Origin: Mycolicibacterium gadium
GTDB taxonomy: Bacteria > Actinomycetota > Actinomycetes > Mycobacteriales > Mycobacteriaceae
Length of the DNA: 64,000 nucleotides
Assembly: GCF_010728925.1 (NCBI RefSeq)
Contig: NZ_AP022608.1
Location: 2,976,001-3,040,000, forward strand
Direction: 5' to 3'
Each line of letters begins with the position of its first letter. Position 1 is the first letter of the stretch. The notes under the pieces were generated by a model. It was given only the letters and a program-made list of their open reading frames with translations, ran no database searches and was not told the DNA's origin. Below, one piece after another: positions 1 through 8,640 of the stretch. A program made the translations under genes and the position numbers.

Positions 1-522
<522 letters not shown>

Positions 523-627
523 TTACTGCACTACGCAACTTCTAGCTCGACTTCGCATCAAACGCCTTGTCAGCGACCTCTTTGCGGGTATTGACGCCAT
601 GTCTAATTAGGCGTATGTCTAATAAGC

Positions 628-1992
628 ATGGATGTTGACTACTGCGTGGTGGGTGCCGGGTTCGGCGGACTGACCGCGGCGTTGCGCTTGAAGCAGGCGG
701 GGCATTCGGTCGCGCTACTGGAGGCGCGCGACCGGGTGGGCGGTCGCACGTGGACCGAGACCCGGGACGACGGGTTGTGGATCGATCGGGGCGGCGCGTG
801 GATCGGGCCCGGCCAGGACGCCATCTATGCGCTGATGAAGGAGTTCGGCATCCCGAGCTACAAGCAGTACACCGACGGCGAGGCGATGATGTTCGTCGAC
901 GGGAAGGCGTACAAGTACAAGGGCACGATCCCGTTGTCGATGAGTCCGTGGGCGGTGGCGAACATCGGCAAGGTCTTCCTCGAGCTGACGTCGATGTGCA
1001 AGTCGATTCCGCCGGAGGCTCCGTGGGATGCGCCGAAGGCGAAGAAGTGGGACCAGATCACGTGGGCGGAGTGGCTGGATCGCAATACGCTGTCCAAGCC
1101 CGCTCACCAATTGCTCGACTACTCCATATCCGGGCTGTATACCTCTGCGGCATCGGAGATTTCGCTGCTGTTCGTGCTGTATCAGATGGCCTCGGCCGGC
1201 GGGCCGAGCTTTGTGCTCGGCGTCAAGGATGCGGCCGAGGACGAGCGCCCGGTCGGCGGGATGGGCGCGATCCATCGCGCGATCACTGCCGAACTGGGTG
1301 ACGTCATCCATCTGTCGCAGCCGGTGCGCAGTGTCACCCAGGACGACGGCGGCGTCACGGTCCGGTCCGACGACATGGTGGTCCGGGCACGCCGTGCGAT
1401 CGTGGCCGTGCCGGTGAGCATCGTGTCCCAAATCATCTTCGAGCCAATGCTTCCCGTGGATCGAGCGTTCCTGCAGCAGCGGGTGCCGTCGGGCGCGGTG
1501 TACAAGATCGCGTTGATCTACGACGAACCGTTCTGGCGGGCCGACGGCCTGTCGGGTCAGTCGTTCGCGCCCGGGTCGATGGCCAACCTGACGATCGACT
1601 CGTGCACGGACAAGGGGACGCCCGGCAGCCTGACGGTCATCACCGAAGGGCCCGTCGCACGCGAGATGACGAAACTCAGCGAGGCAGAACGCCGGGAAAG
1701 GGTGCTCGCGGCGGTGGCCGAGCGGTTCGGCGACAAGGCGCTGACGCCGATCGACTACGTCGAGCAGAACTGGACGCTCGAGCGGTATTCGGGCGGCGGC
1801 ATGATCGCGCACACTCCGCCGGGGGTGCTGACGGAGTTCGGGCCGGCGCTTCGGGAGCCGTGCGGGCGGATCCACTGGGCGGGCACGGAGAGCTCGGCGC
1901 TCATGTTCGGGTTCATCGATGGTGCGGTGCGCTCGGGTGAGCGTGCAGCCGTCGAGGTGATGGAGCACGACAAGGCGATGACGACCGCCTGA
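628..1992 (+). CDS. FAD-dependent amine oxidase (monoamine oxidase-like)
   Basis: A 454-residue flavin amine oxidase that would oxidise a primary or polyamine substrate to aldehyde, ammonia and H2O2. An N-terminal dinucleotide-binding motif GAGFGG (residues 9-14) is followed by the acidic end of the Rossmann strand and the GGRTWT motif typical of the family. The C-terminal FAD signature IHWAGTESS...GFIDGAVRSG is intact. There is no signal peptide, so it is probably cytoplasmic. It stands alone between an Ag85 gene and a convergent PP2C gene. The substrate cannot be deduced; putrescine or tyramine oxidases are the nearest family members. Confidence 0.9.
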   Translation: MDVDYCVVGAGFGGLTAALRLKQAGHSVALLEARDRVGGRTWTETRDDGLWIDRGGAWIGPGQDAIYALMKEFGIPSYKQYTDGEAMMFVDGKAYKYKGTIPLSMSPWAVANIGKVFLELTSMCKSIPPEAPWDAPKAKKWDQITWAEWLDRNTLSKPAHQLLDYSISGLYTSAASEISLLFVLYQMASAGGPSFVLGVKDAAEDERPVGGMGAIHRAITAELGDVIHLSQPVRSVTQDDGGVTVRSDDMVVRARRAIVAVPVSIVSQIIFEPMLPVDRAFLQQRVPSGAVYKIALIYDEPFWRADGLSGQSFAPGSMANLTIDSCTDKGTPGSLTVITEGPVAREMTKLSEAERRERVLAAVAERFGDKALTPIDYVEQNWTLERYSGGGMIAHTPPGVLTEFGPALREPCGRIHWAGTESSALMFGFIDGAVRSGERAAVEVMEHDKAMTTA

Positions 1993-2024
1993 CTCTTGTG
2001 TCGAGGACTTCGCGGTTCAGCGGG

Positions 2025-2133
2025 ACCATATGTGGTTGGTGCCAAGCTCTCAGCGACAAAGTCGCTGACATTGGTGTTGCGGTAGTAGTTGAGCGACAAA
2101 GTCGCTGTGAGGTTGGCACACAGTCATATTGGT
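2025..2133. repeat. Intergenic element with two 15-bp palindromes inside an imperfect inverted repeat
   Basis: The palindrome AGCGACAAAGTCGCT occurs twice, at 2052-2066 and 2092-2106, exactly 40 bases apart. The pair lies inside longer imperfect inverted arms: 2025-2045 (accatatgtggttgg...) and 2113-2133 (...cagtcatattggt). A partial third copy (caaagtcgcc) follows near 2163. It sits between convergent genes, so it could act as a bidirectional terminator or be a small non-autonomous mobile repeat. It encodes nothing recognisable. Confidence 0.55.
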
Positions 2134-2177
2134 CAGTGAGACCGAGAAACCACCGTCACTGGCAAAGTCGCCGCCGC

Positions 2178-3128
2178 TCAACCAAACTCGTGAGGCCCGA
2201 TCGGAATGACGATCACGGTGATGTTGTCGTGACCGCCGGCACGCAATGCATGATCGACCAGCGCGCGAGCGGCCTCGTCCGGTGCGATTCCGGTGCAGAA
2301 CCGAGCGATGTCGGCGGCCTCGGGCAGGTAGTTGTGCAGTCCGTCCGAGCACAACACCAGGACGCCTCGGTCGGCGGTGGTCATCGTATGGACGCTTGAT
2401 TCGTCCCACTCCCGATCGGCATCGCGACCGAACCACCGGGTCAGAGTGTGCTCCCCTCGCAGTACGGCCGGCGAGTCCGCCGGTATGCCCGCGGAGATCA
2501 GTTGCTGCGCAACGGTGTCGTCGACGGTCAGCCGTTGCGGCTGCGCGGGCGGCTCGGGCAGCCAGTACACCCTGCTGTCCCCCACGTTGGCGACCGCGAT
2601 CTGCACCTGTCCGCCCTCGGCCGGAACGACGACCGCAGCTGTGTAGGTGCACGACGCAGCGCTGAATCCTTCGGGCGACGTGGATTCCGCGGCCGCCTTT
2701 GCCCCATCAGCGAGTCCGGCCACCATCACCGACGGGATGTCGCGGGATGCGGCCAGTGCCTTCAGCATTGCGTCGACGCCTGCCGCCGACGCGGCCCTCG
2801 ACGCTTTCTGTGCGTCGGCGGAGGTGGAGACGCCGTCGCAGACCACGGCGACGATCGCACGCGGCCGGTCCCCCGCGCTGTTGACCACGATTCCCGCTGC
2901 GCCGGCGTCTTCGTTGCGCGCGTGCTCGATACCGCGGTCGGTGATCAGCACGATCGCGCCGATCTGATTTTCATCGCGATCCGGCTCCTGGCCATCGGGG
3001 CCCGGAGCTGACCTGGGCACCGCGAGCTGTCGGATCGCCGTCAACGCGGCACCGCAGTTCTCACAGACTCCCTCCGCGGGACCTGCATGCGTTCCACACT
3101 CCGTACACGTCGACACTGCACCACTCAC
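2178..3128 (-). CDS. PP2C-family serine/threonine phosphatase with N-terminal zinc ribbon
   Basis: A 316-residue metal-dependent protein phosphatase. The N terminus has two CxxC pairs (CTECG and CENCG), a zinc-ribbon module, followed by a PP2C core: HARNEDAGA, VVCDGVST with a metal-binding Asp, NVGDSRVYW, VLCSDGLHN and the final HDNITVIV. It would remove phosphate from Ser/Thr-phosphorylated proteins, opposing Pkn kinases. The start is taken as GTG at 3128 because it forms a GTGA overlap with the stop of the upstream TetR gene, implying translational coupling. An upstream ATG at 3194 would overlap that gene by 70 bases and is less likely. Confidence 0.85.
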   Translation of the reverse strand: MSGAVSTCTECGTHAGPAEGVCENCGAALTAIRQLAVPRSAPGPDGQEPDRDENQIGAIVLITDRGIEHARNEDAGAAGIVVNSAGDRPRAIVAVVCDGVSTSADAQKASRAASAAGVDAMLKALAASRDIPSVMVAGLADGAKAAAESTSPEGFSAASCTYTAAVVVPAEGGQVQIAVANVGDSRVYWLPEPPAQPQRLTVDDTVAQQLISAGIPADSPAVLRGEHTLTRWFGRDADREWDESSVHTMTTADRGVLVLCSDGLHNYLPEAADIARFCTGIAPDEAARALVDHALRAGGHDNITVIVIPIGPHEFG

Positions 3129-3691
3129 GATGAACAGCTTTGCACTCGTGTGAGCACGCTGGGCCGGAAGAGGTCGAACAGCCGTCGCTCCCATGCCGCT
3201 GTGATCCGACCGGTGCGGGAACGTTCGGCGATGTGCGCACCGACGATCGCGTCGATCAAGGTCGCGCCGTCGACATCGGCGCGAAAGGACCCGTCGCCTT
3301 TGGCGTCGTCGATCACTGACTCCAGTTTCGCTCGCTGGCGGGCGAGGATACGGCGGAAGAGCTTCGTGAAGTCGGGGTCGTCATCGGTGAGCAGCGATGC
3401 CAGGCCACCGAAGCCGATTCCGTCGTCGATCGCCTTGACGGCTTCCCGGATGACCCACCGCAACCGATCGGGCGCCGTCGCGTCGTCTGCGAGCGGTTCC
3501 GGATTGGCGATTCCCGTCAACGCGGCGGAGAGCATGGCGCGGCGGTCGCGGTGCCGTCGATAGATCGTCGTCTTGGCTATGCCCGAGCGCGCCGCCACCG
3601 CTTCGACCGTCACCGCGCCGGCGCCTTTGGTGCGCAGCAACGCCAGGGTGGCGTCGGCGATGCGTTCGTCGGTGGTTGGCCGTTGCGCCAT
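3125..3691 (-). CDS. TetR/AcrR-family transcriptional regulator
   Basis: A 188-residue one-domain repressor. The N-terminal helix-turn-helix (about residues 26-50, with VAARSGIAKTTIYRRHRDR) is typical TetR; the rest is a helical ligand-binding and dimerisation domain. It is the first gene of an operon with the PP2C phosphatase and is transcribed away from the small membrane-protein gene at 3799. The space between them carries two tandem palindromes that look like its own operators, so it probably represses both directions. The ligand is unknown. Confidence 0.9.
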   Translation of the reverse strand: MAQRPTTDERIADATLALLRTKGAGAVTVEAVAARSGIAKTTIYRRHRDRRAMLSAALTGIANPEPLADDATAPDRLRWVIREAVKAIDDGIGFGGLASLLTDDDPDFTKLFRRILARQRAKLESVIDDAKGDGSFRADVDGATLIDAIVGAHIAERSRTGRITAAWERRLFDLFRPSVLTRVQSCSS

Positions 3692-3735
3692 CGACTCCCC
3701 CTTCTTCTCACCGGGAATACCCGGAGCCGACCAAA

Positions 3736-3771
3736 CGCTACACTAGGCGTAGCGCTACGATACGCGTAGCG
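3736..3771. promoter_or_regulatory. Tandem TetR operator palindromes
   Basis: The half-sites cgctac (3736-3741) / gtagcg (3749-3754) and cgctac (3753-3758) / gtagcg (3766-3771) form two identical overlapping dyads 17 bases apart; the centre also makes the perfect palindrome CGTAGCGCTACG (3748-3759). Two dimers could bind side by side. The dyads lie in the divergent promoter region between the TetR gene and the gene at 3799. Operator identity is inferred from position and symmetry. Confidence 0.7.
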
Positions 3772-3798
3772 TTTTGGTAGACGGTAGAGGTGAAAGGG

Positions 3799-4230
3799 AT
3801 GAGAAAGATACTGGGACGAATTTCTCCGACGAATGTGGCGTATGTGTTGTTCCTATTGACGTTCGTCGCACTCGGGACGTTCGTCTACTCGCTGGCGGCC
3901 AAGAGTCCGCTGGCCGGGATCATCGGCGCCGGATTGGTCGTCTTGATGGTCGCGACGGTCGCAGGGTTCCGCGTCGGTGCCCGCAAGCGCGCCGCGTCCA
4001 ACGACAGCGGCATCGAGATCGAGGGGTCGAACATCTGGGCGCGGCCACTGCGGCGTGAGCAGATCGACCGGTATCTCCAGAGCTATCGCGCGACACGAGA
4101 AAGCCAAGAGCAACTGCTCACATCCGCGAGTAGCGCGCCAACGCAAAGCTGTACAAGCCATATGCCGCGAAACCCGTTGCGGCAGCGATCAAGATCGCCG
4201 TTCCGAACTGTGCGTGCCCCAGCGATTTGA
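3799..4230 (+). CDS. Small membrane protein, unrecognised
   Basis: Starting at the ATG at 3799 (AGAGG 8 bases upstream; a GTG at 3790 has no spaced ribosome binding site) this encodes about 143 residues. Two hydrophobic segments (about residues 13-33 and 37-57) are followed by a basic, charged tail. The last 110 bases run antisense into the end of the convergent DUF1206 gene and encode a low-complexity Arg/Ser/Pro tail, so the 3' end may be a frameshifted read-through. It is divergent from the TetR gene across two operators and is the likely regulated target. Function unknown. Confidence 0.6.
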   Translation: MRKILGRISPTNVAYVLFLLTFVALGTFVYSLAAKSPLAGIIGAGLVVLMVATVAGFRVGARKRAASNDSGIEIEGSNIWARPLRREQIDRYLQSYRATRESQEQLLTSASSAPTQSCTSHMPRNPLRQRSRSPFRTVRAPAI

Positions 4231-4930
4231 CCGCTGCGTCCAGACCGGTCGCCTTGGCCGGATCGCTCATGTATGTCGCCGCGATGACGGACAGGCCCGC
4301 CGAGAACAGCACGAACCCCTCCCCGACATGACCGCAGATGCCGAGCACCGTGATCAGCCGGCCGCCCGGAACCGTCAGGTCGTTGAGGAATTTCCGGGTC
4401 GCTCCTTTGTGCACGTAATAGGCGCCGATTGCGGCGACGACGAATCCGACGATGACCAGTACGGTCTTGCCGCCGCCGGACTGCATCAACCGTGCGCTCA
4501 GTCCTTCGGTCGCGTCCTTGCCCCAGCGCGACACGTTCAGCGCGAACTGGATGGCGGTGAATGCGACGGCGCAGTAGAGGAGACCCAGTCCGGAGGCCCT
4601 GAGCCGGTCGCTGATCGGCGAATCGCGGTGGTGGGCGTGGGCGCTTTCACCAGGATGCAGGCCCAGCACCGCTTCCGCGAACCGCCACATCGCCAGTGCG
4701 ATGAGTCCGGCGGCCACGATCCACAGCGGCAGCGCGCCGCCACCACGGTTGGCTAGCGTCGCCAGCGCGCCGGTCTGGTCGGCGTCACCGCCGAAACCCA
4801 GCGCGACCCGGACGATCAGGTAGGCGATGAGCAGATGCAGTACCCCGCTGACCGGATAGCCGGCCCGCGCGATCCATTCGACGACGCGCGTCTGGGTGGC
4901 TTCGTTGACCGCACCTTTGACGCTCGCCAT
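4118..4930 (-). CDS. DUF1206 membrane protein
   Basis: A 270-residue polytopic membrane protein with three related units, each with a pair of transmembrane helices; the recurrent ARAGYPVSG-type start at about residue 20 marks the DUF1206 repeat. Start chosen at ATG 4930 because the upstream open frame is low-complexity and crosses the next gene's promoter. Members are common in actinobacteria and cyanobacteria without a known function. It converges with the small membrane-protein gene, overlapping its 3' end by 113 bases. Confidence 0.85.
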   Translation of the reverse strand: MASVKGAVNEATQTRVVEWIARAGYPVSGVLHLLIAYLIVRVALGFGGDADQTGALATLANRGGGALPLWIVAAGLIALAMWRFAEAVLGLHPGESAHAHHRDSPISDRLRASGLGLLYCAVAFTAIQFALNVSRWGKDATEGLSARLMQSGGGKTVLVIVGFVVAAIGAYYVHKGATRKFLNDLTVPGGRLITVLGICGHVGEGFVLFSAGLSVIAATYMSDPAKATGLDAAVKSLGHAQFGTAILIAAATGFAAYGLYSFALARYSRM

Positions 4931-5062
4931 GCCGGCACTTCTTACCCTCGGCGTGGACTGCTGAAACGAATTCGGCGCGCTGACGCACCGTAAACGGTGG
5001 GTTTGCGCGCCCGATTCGCCACTTGCCGATGAGTTTTGGGGGGCCGGGTGGTCTCCTTGGGC

Positions 5063-5677
5063 ATGACGCGAACCAACCTCTCGATGTCGATGTCGGCGGA
5101 CGGCTACGTCGCCGGACCCGACCAAAGTGAGGAGAATCCCCTCGGCGTGGGTGGGATCAATGTTCACCAGTGGCATATCGGGCCGGCCAGTGAGCATCCG
5201 GTCAACCAGCAGGTGATATCGGAGATGCTCGACGGAATGGGCGCAACCATCATGGGCCGCAACATGTTCGGCCCCATCCGCGGCGAATGGGCCGATTCGG
5301 ACTGGAAAGGCTGGTGGGGCGACACCCCGCCGTATCACTGCCCGGTGTTCGTCCTCACGCACTACGCGCACGAGCCCATCGAGATGGAGGGGGGAACCAC
5401 CTTCCATTTCGTGACCGACGGCATCGAAGCCGCCTACGCACAAGCCCGGGCCGCCGCCGGCGACCGCGACATCTCCATCGCCGGCGGTGCTTCATGCGCG
5501 CGGCAGGCGATCAAGGCCGGCCTCGTCGACGAGATCGACCTTCAGGTGTCGCCGGTGATCCTCGGCTCGGGCGAGCGCTTGTTCGACGGCTTCGAGGCCG
5601 GCGTCCCCGTGCTGGAACTCGTCCGCGTCCTGCATGCGCCGGGTGTGGCGCACCTGCGCTATGCGGTGAAGCGCTAG
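5063..5677 (+). CDS. Dihydrofolate reductase-family protein (RibD C-terminal-like)
   Basis: About 204 residues from ATG 5063 (MTRTNLSMSMSADGYVAG). The SADGYVAGPD start and the late ISIAGGASCARQAI...ILGSGERLF segment are diagnostic of the bacterial RibD-C/DHFR-like reductase superfamily, which binds NADPH. True DHFR or riboflavin activity is not implied; such stand-alone proteins are mostly uncharacterised. A TTG 27 bases upstream could extend it slightly. Its stop codon overlaps the stop of the convergent DUF4407 gene. Confidence 0.85.
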   Translation: MTRTNLSMSMSADGYVAGPDQSEENPLGVGGINVHQWHIGPASEHPVNQQVISEMLDGMGATIMGRNMFGPIRGEWADSDWKGWWGDTPPYHCPVFVLTHYAHEPIEMEGGTTFHFVTDGIEAAYAQARAAAGDRDISIAGGASCARQAIKAGLVDEIDLQVSPVILGSGERLFDGFEAGVPVLELVRVLHAPGVAHLRYAVKR

Positions 5678-7212
5678 CGCCCCGGAGGGAGTTCCCGGGG
5701 GCCGCGACGCCCGCGCAGTTCACGCGTGCTGCTGCCGGCGAGTTCGGCCCGATCGTCGCCCCTCGACGTTGTGGGTGACACAGGCTCGGTAGCTTGCCCA
5801 GCCTCCTCGGCCTCCTCGATGTGAGAACTCACCCTGTGGGTGCGTCGCATCGAGATGTGGATCTCCTCGGTCTCCTCGAAGATCTGCCGCATGCCCCGCA
5901 GCGGCTTGGTGGTGGTGTCGATCGCGTTGGCGAGGATCGGCGGCACCAGGGGGCGAATCCAGCGCGCGGCGGCCCGAGTGACGTCCGGAATGGCCGGGAT
6001 CAGCGGACGTCCGGACCGCTCCACCGAGCGGCCGTCGTCCTCCGATGCGTCGTCGACCACCGCGGGCGCCAACTCGGCCGGTAAGAGGCTGGCCGCTTCG
6101 GCCTCGGCGGCGATCGGCAGGTACACGTCCTCGATTGCGGTCTGGGGTATGCGCTCCGATCGTGCGGTCACCGCCGGCTCGGTCGCCTCGATCACCCGGC
6201 GGCGTTGCTCCTCGCGATCGATCTCGAGCTGGGCCTCGACGGCCATGCGGGCACTGGCCAACTGCTGTTCGGCCCACATGGTGTCGATGGCTGCGCGCAC
6301 CTCGGCCCGCTTCACCGCGATCGCGGTGTCGGCATGGAGTTCCGCTCGATCCCGCTCGACATCGGCGGCGACAACGCGGTCCTGCGACGTCTCGCCGCGC
6401 CACAGCTTGAGGATCAGCGGCAGCAAGCTCAGCAGGACGAAGAATCCGTCGACGAGCAGCCGCATGACGAAAGCACCCGAATCAGCCAACGTGTGATCGT
6501 TCATCGCGACCCACCGAGCGCCCAGCCCGCGATCCGCGTCGGCCACCGCCTCCTGCCGGGCCTGCGCCACCGCACGCTCGCCATCGGCGATCTGGGAATC
6601 GAGCACGGCAGCCTGGCGGTCCCGCTCGGCCAACGCGGCGTCGAGCGTCCGCTGGGCGTCGGCGAGAAAATCGTTCGCCGTGCGGGTTTCCGGGCCGGCA
6701 CCGGGCACACCGGTGATCGCGATTTGCGGGCAGTCGGGCCGAGGGTTGAACTCACAACGGGCTACCACCAGGGCCTCCTGACGGCGTTGCACGGCCTGCT
6801 CCACAGCCCCGTCGAGCCCGTCGCGCGCCGTACGACTCCGGTCGAGGTCGGCCGCGGCTTGCGATGCGGCCGGGGTGGACTCGGCGGTGTGCGCCGCCTG
6901 CTCGCCGAGCAGCCGATCGATCGATCCGGAGAACACGACGACGGCGGCGAGTTCGCCGACCACGAGCCCGATGGCAATCAGGACGGCAGCCCGTCCCGCG
7001 ACACCGGCGCCGCGACGAATCGCACCGGAGGCGATCGCGCGGCTCACCGCACCAACCAGCAGCCCGAACCCTGCCGTCACGGCGACGACGGCCGCTATCG
7101 GCCACGTTGTCGACTCGGTCAGGGCTACGGCCGACACCAGCCACGCCAGCATCGCGGCGATCAGCACCACAATCGGGGCAGGATCGCGCTCCGAAAACCT
7201 ATGGGTGGACAT
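5674..7212 (-). CDS. DUF4407 membrane protein with long coiled coil
   Basis: A 512-residue membrane protein. Three N-terminal transmembrane helices (about residues 13-35, 39-60, 78-98) are followed by a helical periplasmic or extracytoplasmic coiled coil rich in Ala/Arg/Glu, a fourth hydrophobic helix (LLVDGFFVLLSLLPLILKL) and a charged cytoplasmic tail. The architecture matches DUF4407. The start is ATG 7212, beginning MSTHRFSERD; the longer open frame upstream lacks membrane character. Function unknown; a stress or cell-envelope role is only a guess. Confidence 0.8.
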   Translation of the reverse strand: MSTHRFSERDPAPIVVLIAAMLAWLVSAVALTESTTWPIAAVVAVTAGFGLLVGAVSRAIASGAIRRGAGVAGRAAVLIAIGLVVGELAAVVVFSGSIDRLLGEQAAHTAESTPAASQAAADLDRSRTARDGLDGAVEQAVQRRQEALVVARCEFNPRPDCPQIAITGVPGAGPETRTANDFLADAQRTLDAALAERDRQAAVLDSQIADGERAVAQARQEAVADADRGLGARWVAMNDHTLADSGAFVMRLLVDGFFVLLSLLPLILKLWRGETSQDRVVAADVERDRAELHADTAIAVKRAEVRAAIDTMWAEQQLASARMAVEAQLEIDREEQRRRVIEATEPAVTARSERIPQTAIEDVYLPIAAEAEAASLLPAELAPAVVDDASEDDGRSVERSGRPLIPAIPDVTRAAARWIRPLVPPILANAIDTTTKPLRGMRQIFEETEEIHISMRRTHRVSSHIEEAEEAGQATEPVSPTTSRGDDRAELAGSSTRELRGRRGPRELPPGR

Positions 7213-7377
7213 GGAACTCCAAACATCTACGGGCTTTTGCAGACGTGACAGATGCGCCCACCGACAACCCTGTCGAGGGTGTGGAACCAGGCGGAACCCC
7301 CCGCGCATCGCATCATCACGCCGATACGAATGCGTTGAATCTTCCCACAGCGGCCGGGGCCGCGCGGCGCCCAGTGC

Positions 7378-8529
7378 TCAGGACACCGCGGCGCGGAGCT
7401 CGGCGTAGACGGTGGCCTCGAAGCCGAGGGCGGTCTCGACCATCTTGGCGTCGAAGAACGGCAGCAGTTGCGTCGCGATGACGGCGCCGATCCCTGCCTT
7501 GCGGTCGACCCAGAAGTAGGTGTTGAACAGGCCCGACCAGTCGCCGGAGCCGGCGCTGCGCATGCCGGGCAGATCGATCGAGTACACGTGGAACCCCAGG
7601 CCCCACCCCTGCGGCACATCGAGCAGCTCGACCGGGTTGGCCAGCTCGGGGACAGTCGGCTCCAGCTTCTTCGGCAGCGGTGCCCCGTCGAGGTGGTCCC
7701 GCAGCGCGAGCTCCACCGTCGCCTCGTTGAGGATGCGCCTGCCGTCGAGTTCGCCGCCGTTGACCCACGCGCGGACAAACCGCCCGTAGTCGCGAATCGT
7801 CCCGTAGGACCCGTGGCCGCCTGAATGCCATTCCTGCTCGACATCGAGGTCGATCTCGGTCGGCACCAGGCTGCCGTCCGCCGCCCTCGTCAGGACGGGC
7901 AGGAAGCGCGCGCGCTGCTCGTCGGTCGGGGTGAACGTCGAGTCCGTCATGCCGAGCGGGCCGTAGACATTCTCGGCGACGTAGTCGCCCAGCGCCTGGC
8001 CGCTCACGGCCTCGACGACCTGGCCGACCCAGTCGGTGCTGACTCCGTACTCCCAGACCGTGCCGGGATCGTGGACCAGCGGCGAGCTGATGCTCTGTTT
8101 GAGCCCGGTGAGCACGTGGGGGAATCCGTGGTCCATGCAGTACTTGTGGAGCTTCTCGTTGAGGAAGAAGTAGCCGCAGCCGGACGTGTGGTTCATCAGC
8201 TGGCGGACGGTGGCCTGGGTCTTGGGCGCGCGAAGGACCGGTTGCCCGTCCTCGAACCCGTCGAGCACCTGGAGCTCGCCGAACTCGGGGACAATCGAGG
8301 CCACCGTTGCGTCGAGGTCGAGGCGGCCCTCCTCGACGAGTTGCAGCGCGGCGGTGGTGGCGACGGCCTTGGTCATCGATGCATTGCGGAAGATGGTGTC
8401 GGGCCGGGCGTCTCCGGCCGCGCCTTCGTAGAGGACGCCGTCGCGGCCGACGACGGTGGCGGCGATGCCGTGCAGGGACCCGTTGGCCGTTACGGCGTTG
8501 AGTAGGTCGTCGATTCGTTCGAACCCCAT
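7378..8529 (-). CDS. Serine hydrolase, class C beta-lactamase/esterase family
   Basis: A 383-residue serine hydrolase with the class C beta-lactamase/D-Ala-D-Ala carboxypeptidase-like fold. The nucleophile motif SxxK is at residues 51-54 (SMTK), and a Tyr motif (WEYGVSTDW) follows mid-protein. No signal peptide is visible, which favours an esterase such as EstB-like enzymes over a true beta-lactamase. ATG 8529 has a good GGAGA ribosome binding site. It is divergent from the glutamate-synthase-like gene at 8641. Confidence 0.87.
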   Translation of the reverse strand: MGFERIDDLLNAVTANGSLHGIAATVVGRDGVLYEGAAGDARPDTIFRNASMTKAVATTAALQLVEEGRLDLDATVASIVPEFGELQVLDGFEDGQPVLRAPKTQATVRQLMNHTSGCGYFFLNEKLHKYCMDHGFPHVLTGLKQSISSPLVHDPGTVWEYGVSTDWVGQVVEAVSGQALGDYVAENVYGPLGMTDSTFTPTDEQRARFLPVLTRAADGSLVPTEIDLDVEQEWHSGGHGSYGTIRDYGRFVRAWVNGGELDGRRILNEATVELALRDHLDGAPLPKKLEPTVPELANPVELLDVPQGWGLGFHVYSIDLPGMRSAGSGDWSGLFNTYFWVDRKAGIGAVIATQLLPFFDAKMVETALGFEATVYAELRAAVS

Positions 8530-8640
8530 CGGAATCTCCTTCGCGTATCGCGTGCGGGCATCATCCCACGGAGGGTGGACACGCCGCGGGCAGAACGAGA
8601 GGCGGGGTTTACGCCCCGTCAGCGCGGAAACACTGCCCAC

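Noticed and set aside
715..1968. 417-aa open frame on the minus strand
   Set aside because: Runs antisense to the amine oxidase gene and has Arg/Pro-rich composition typical of high-GC shadows.
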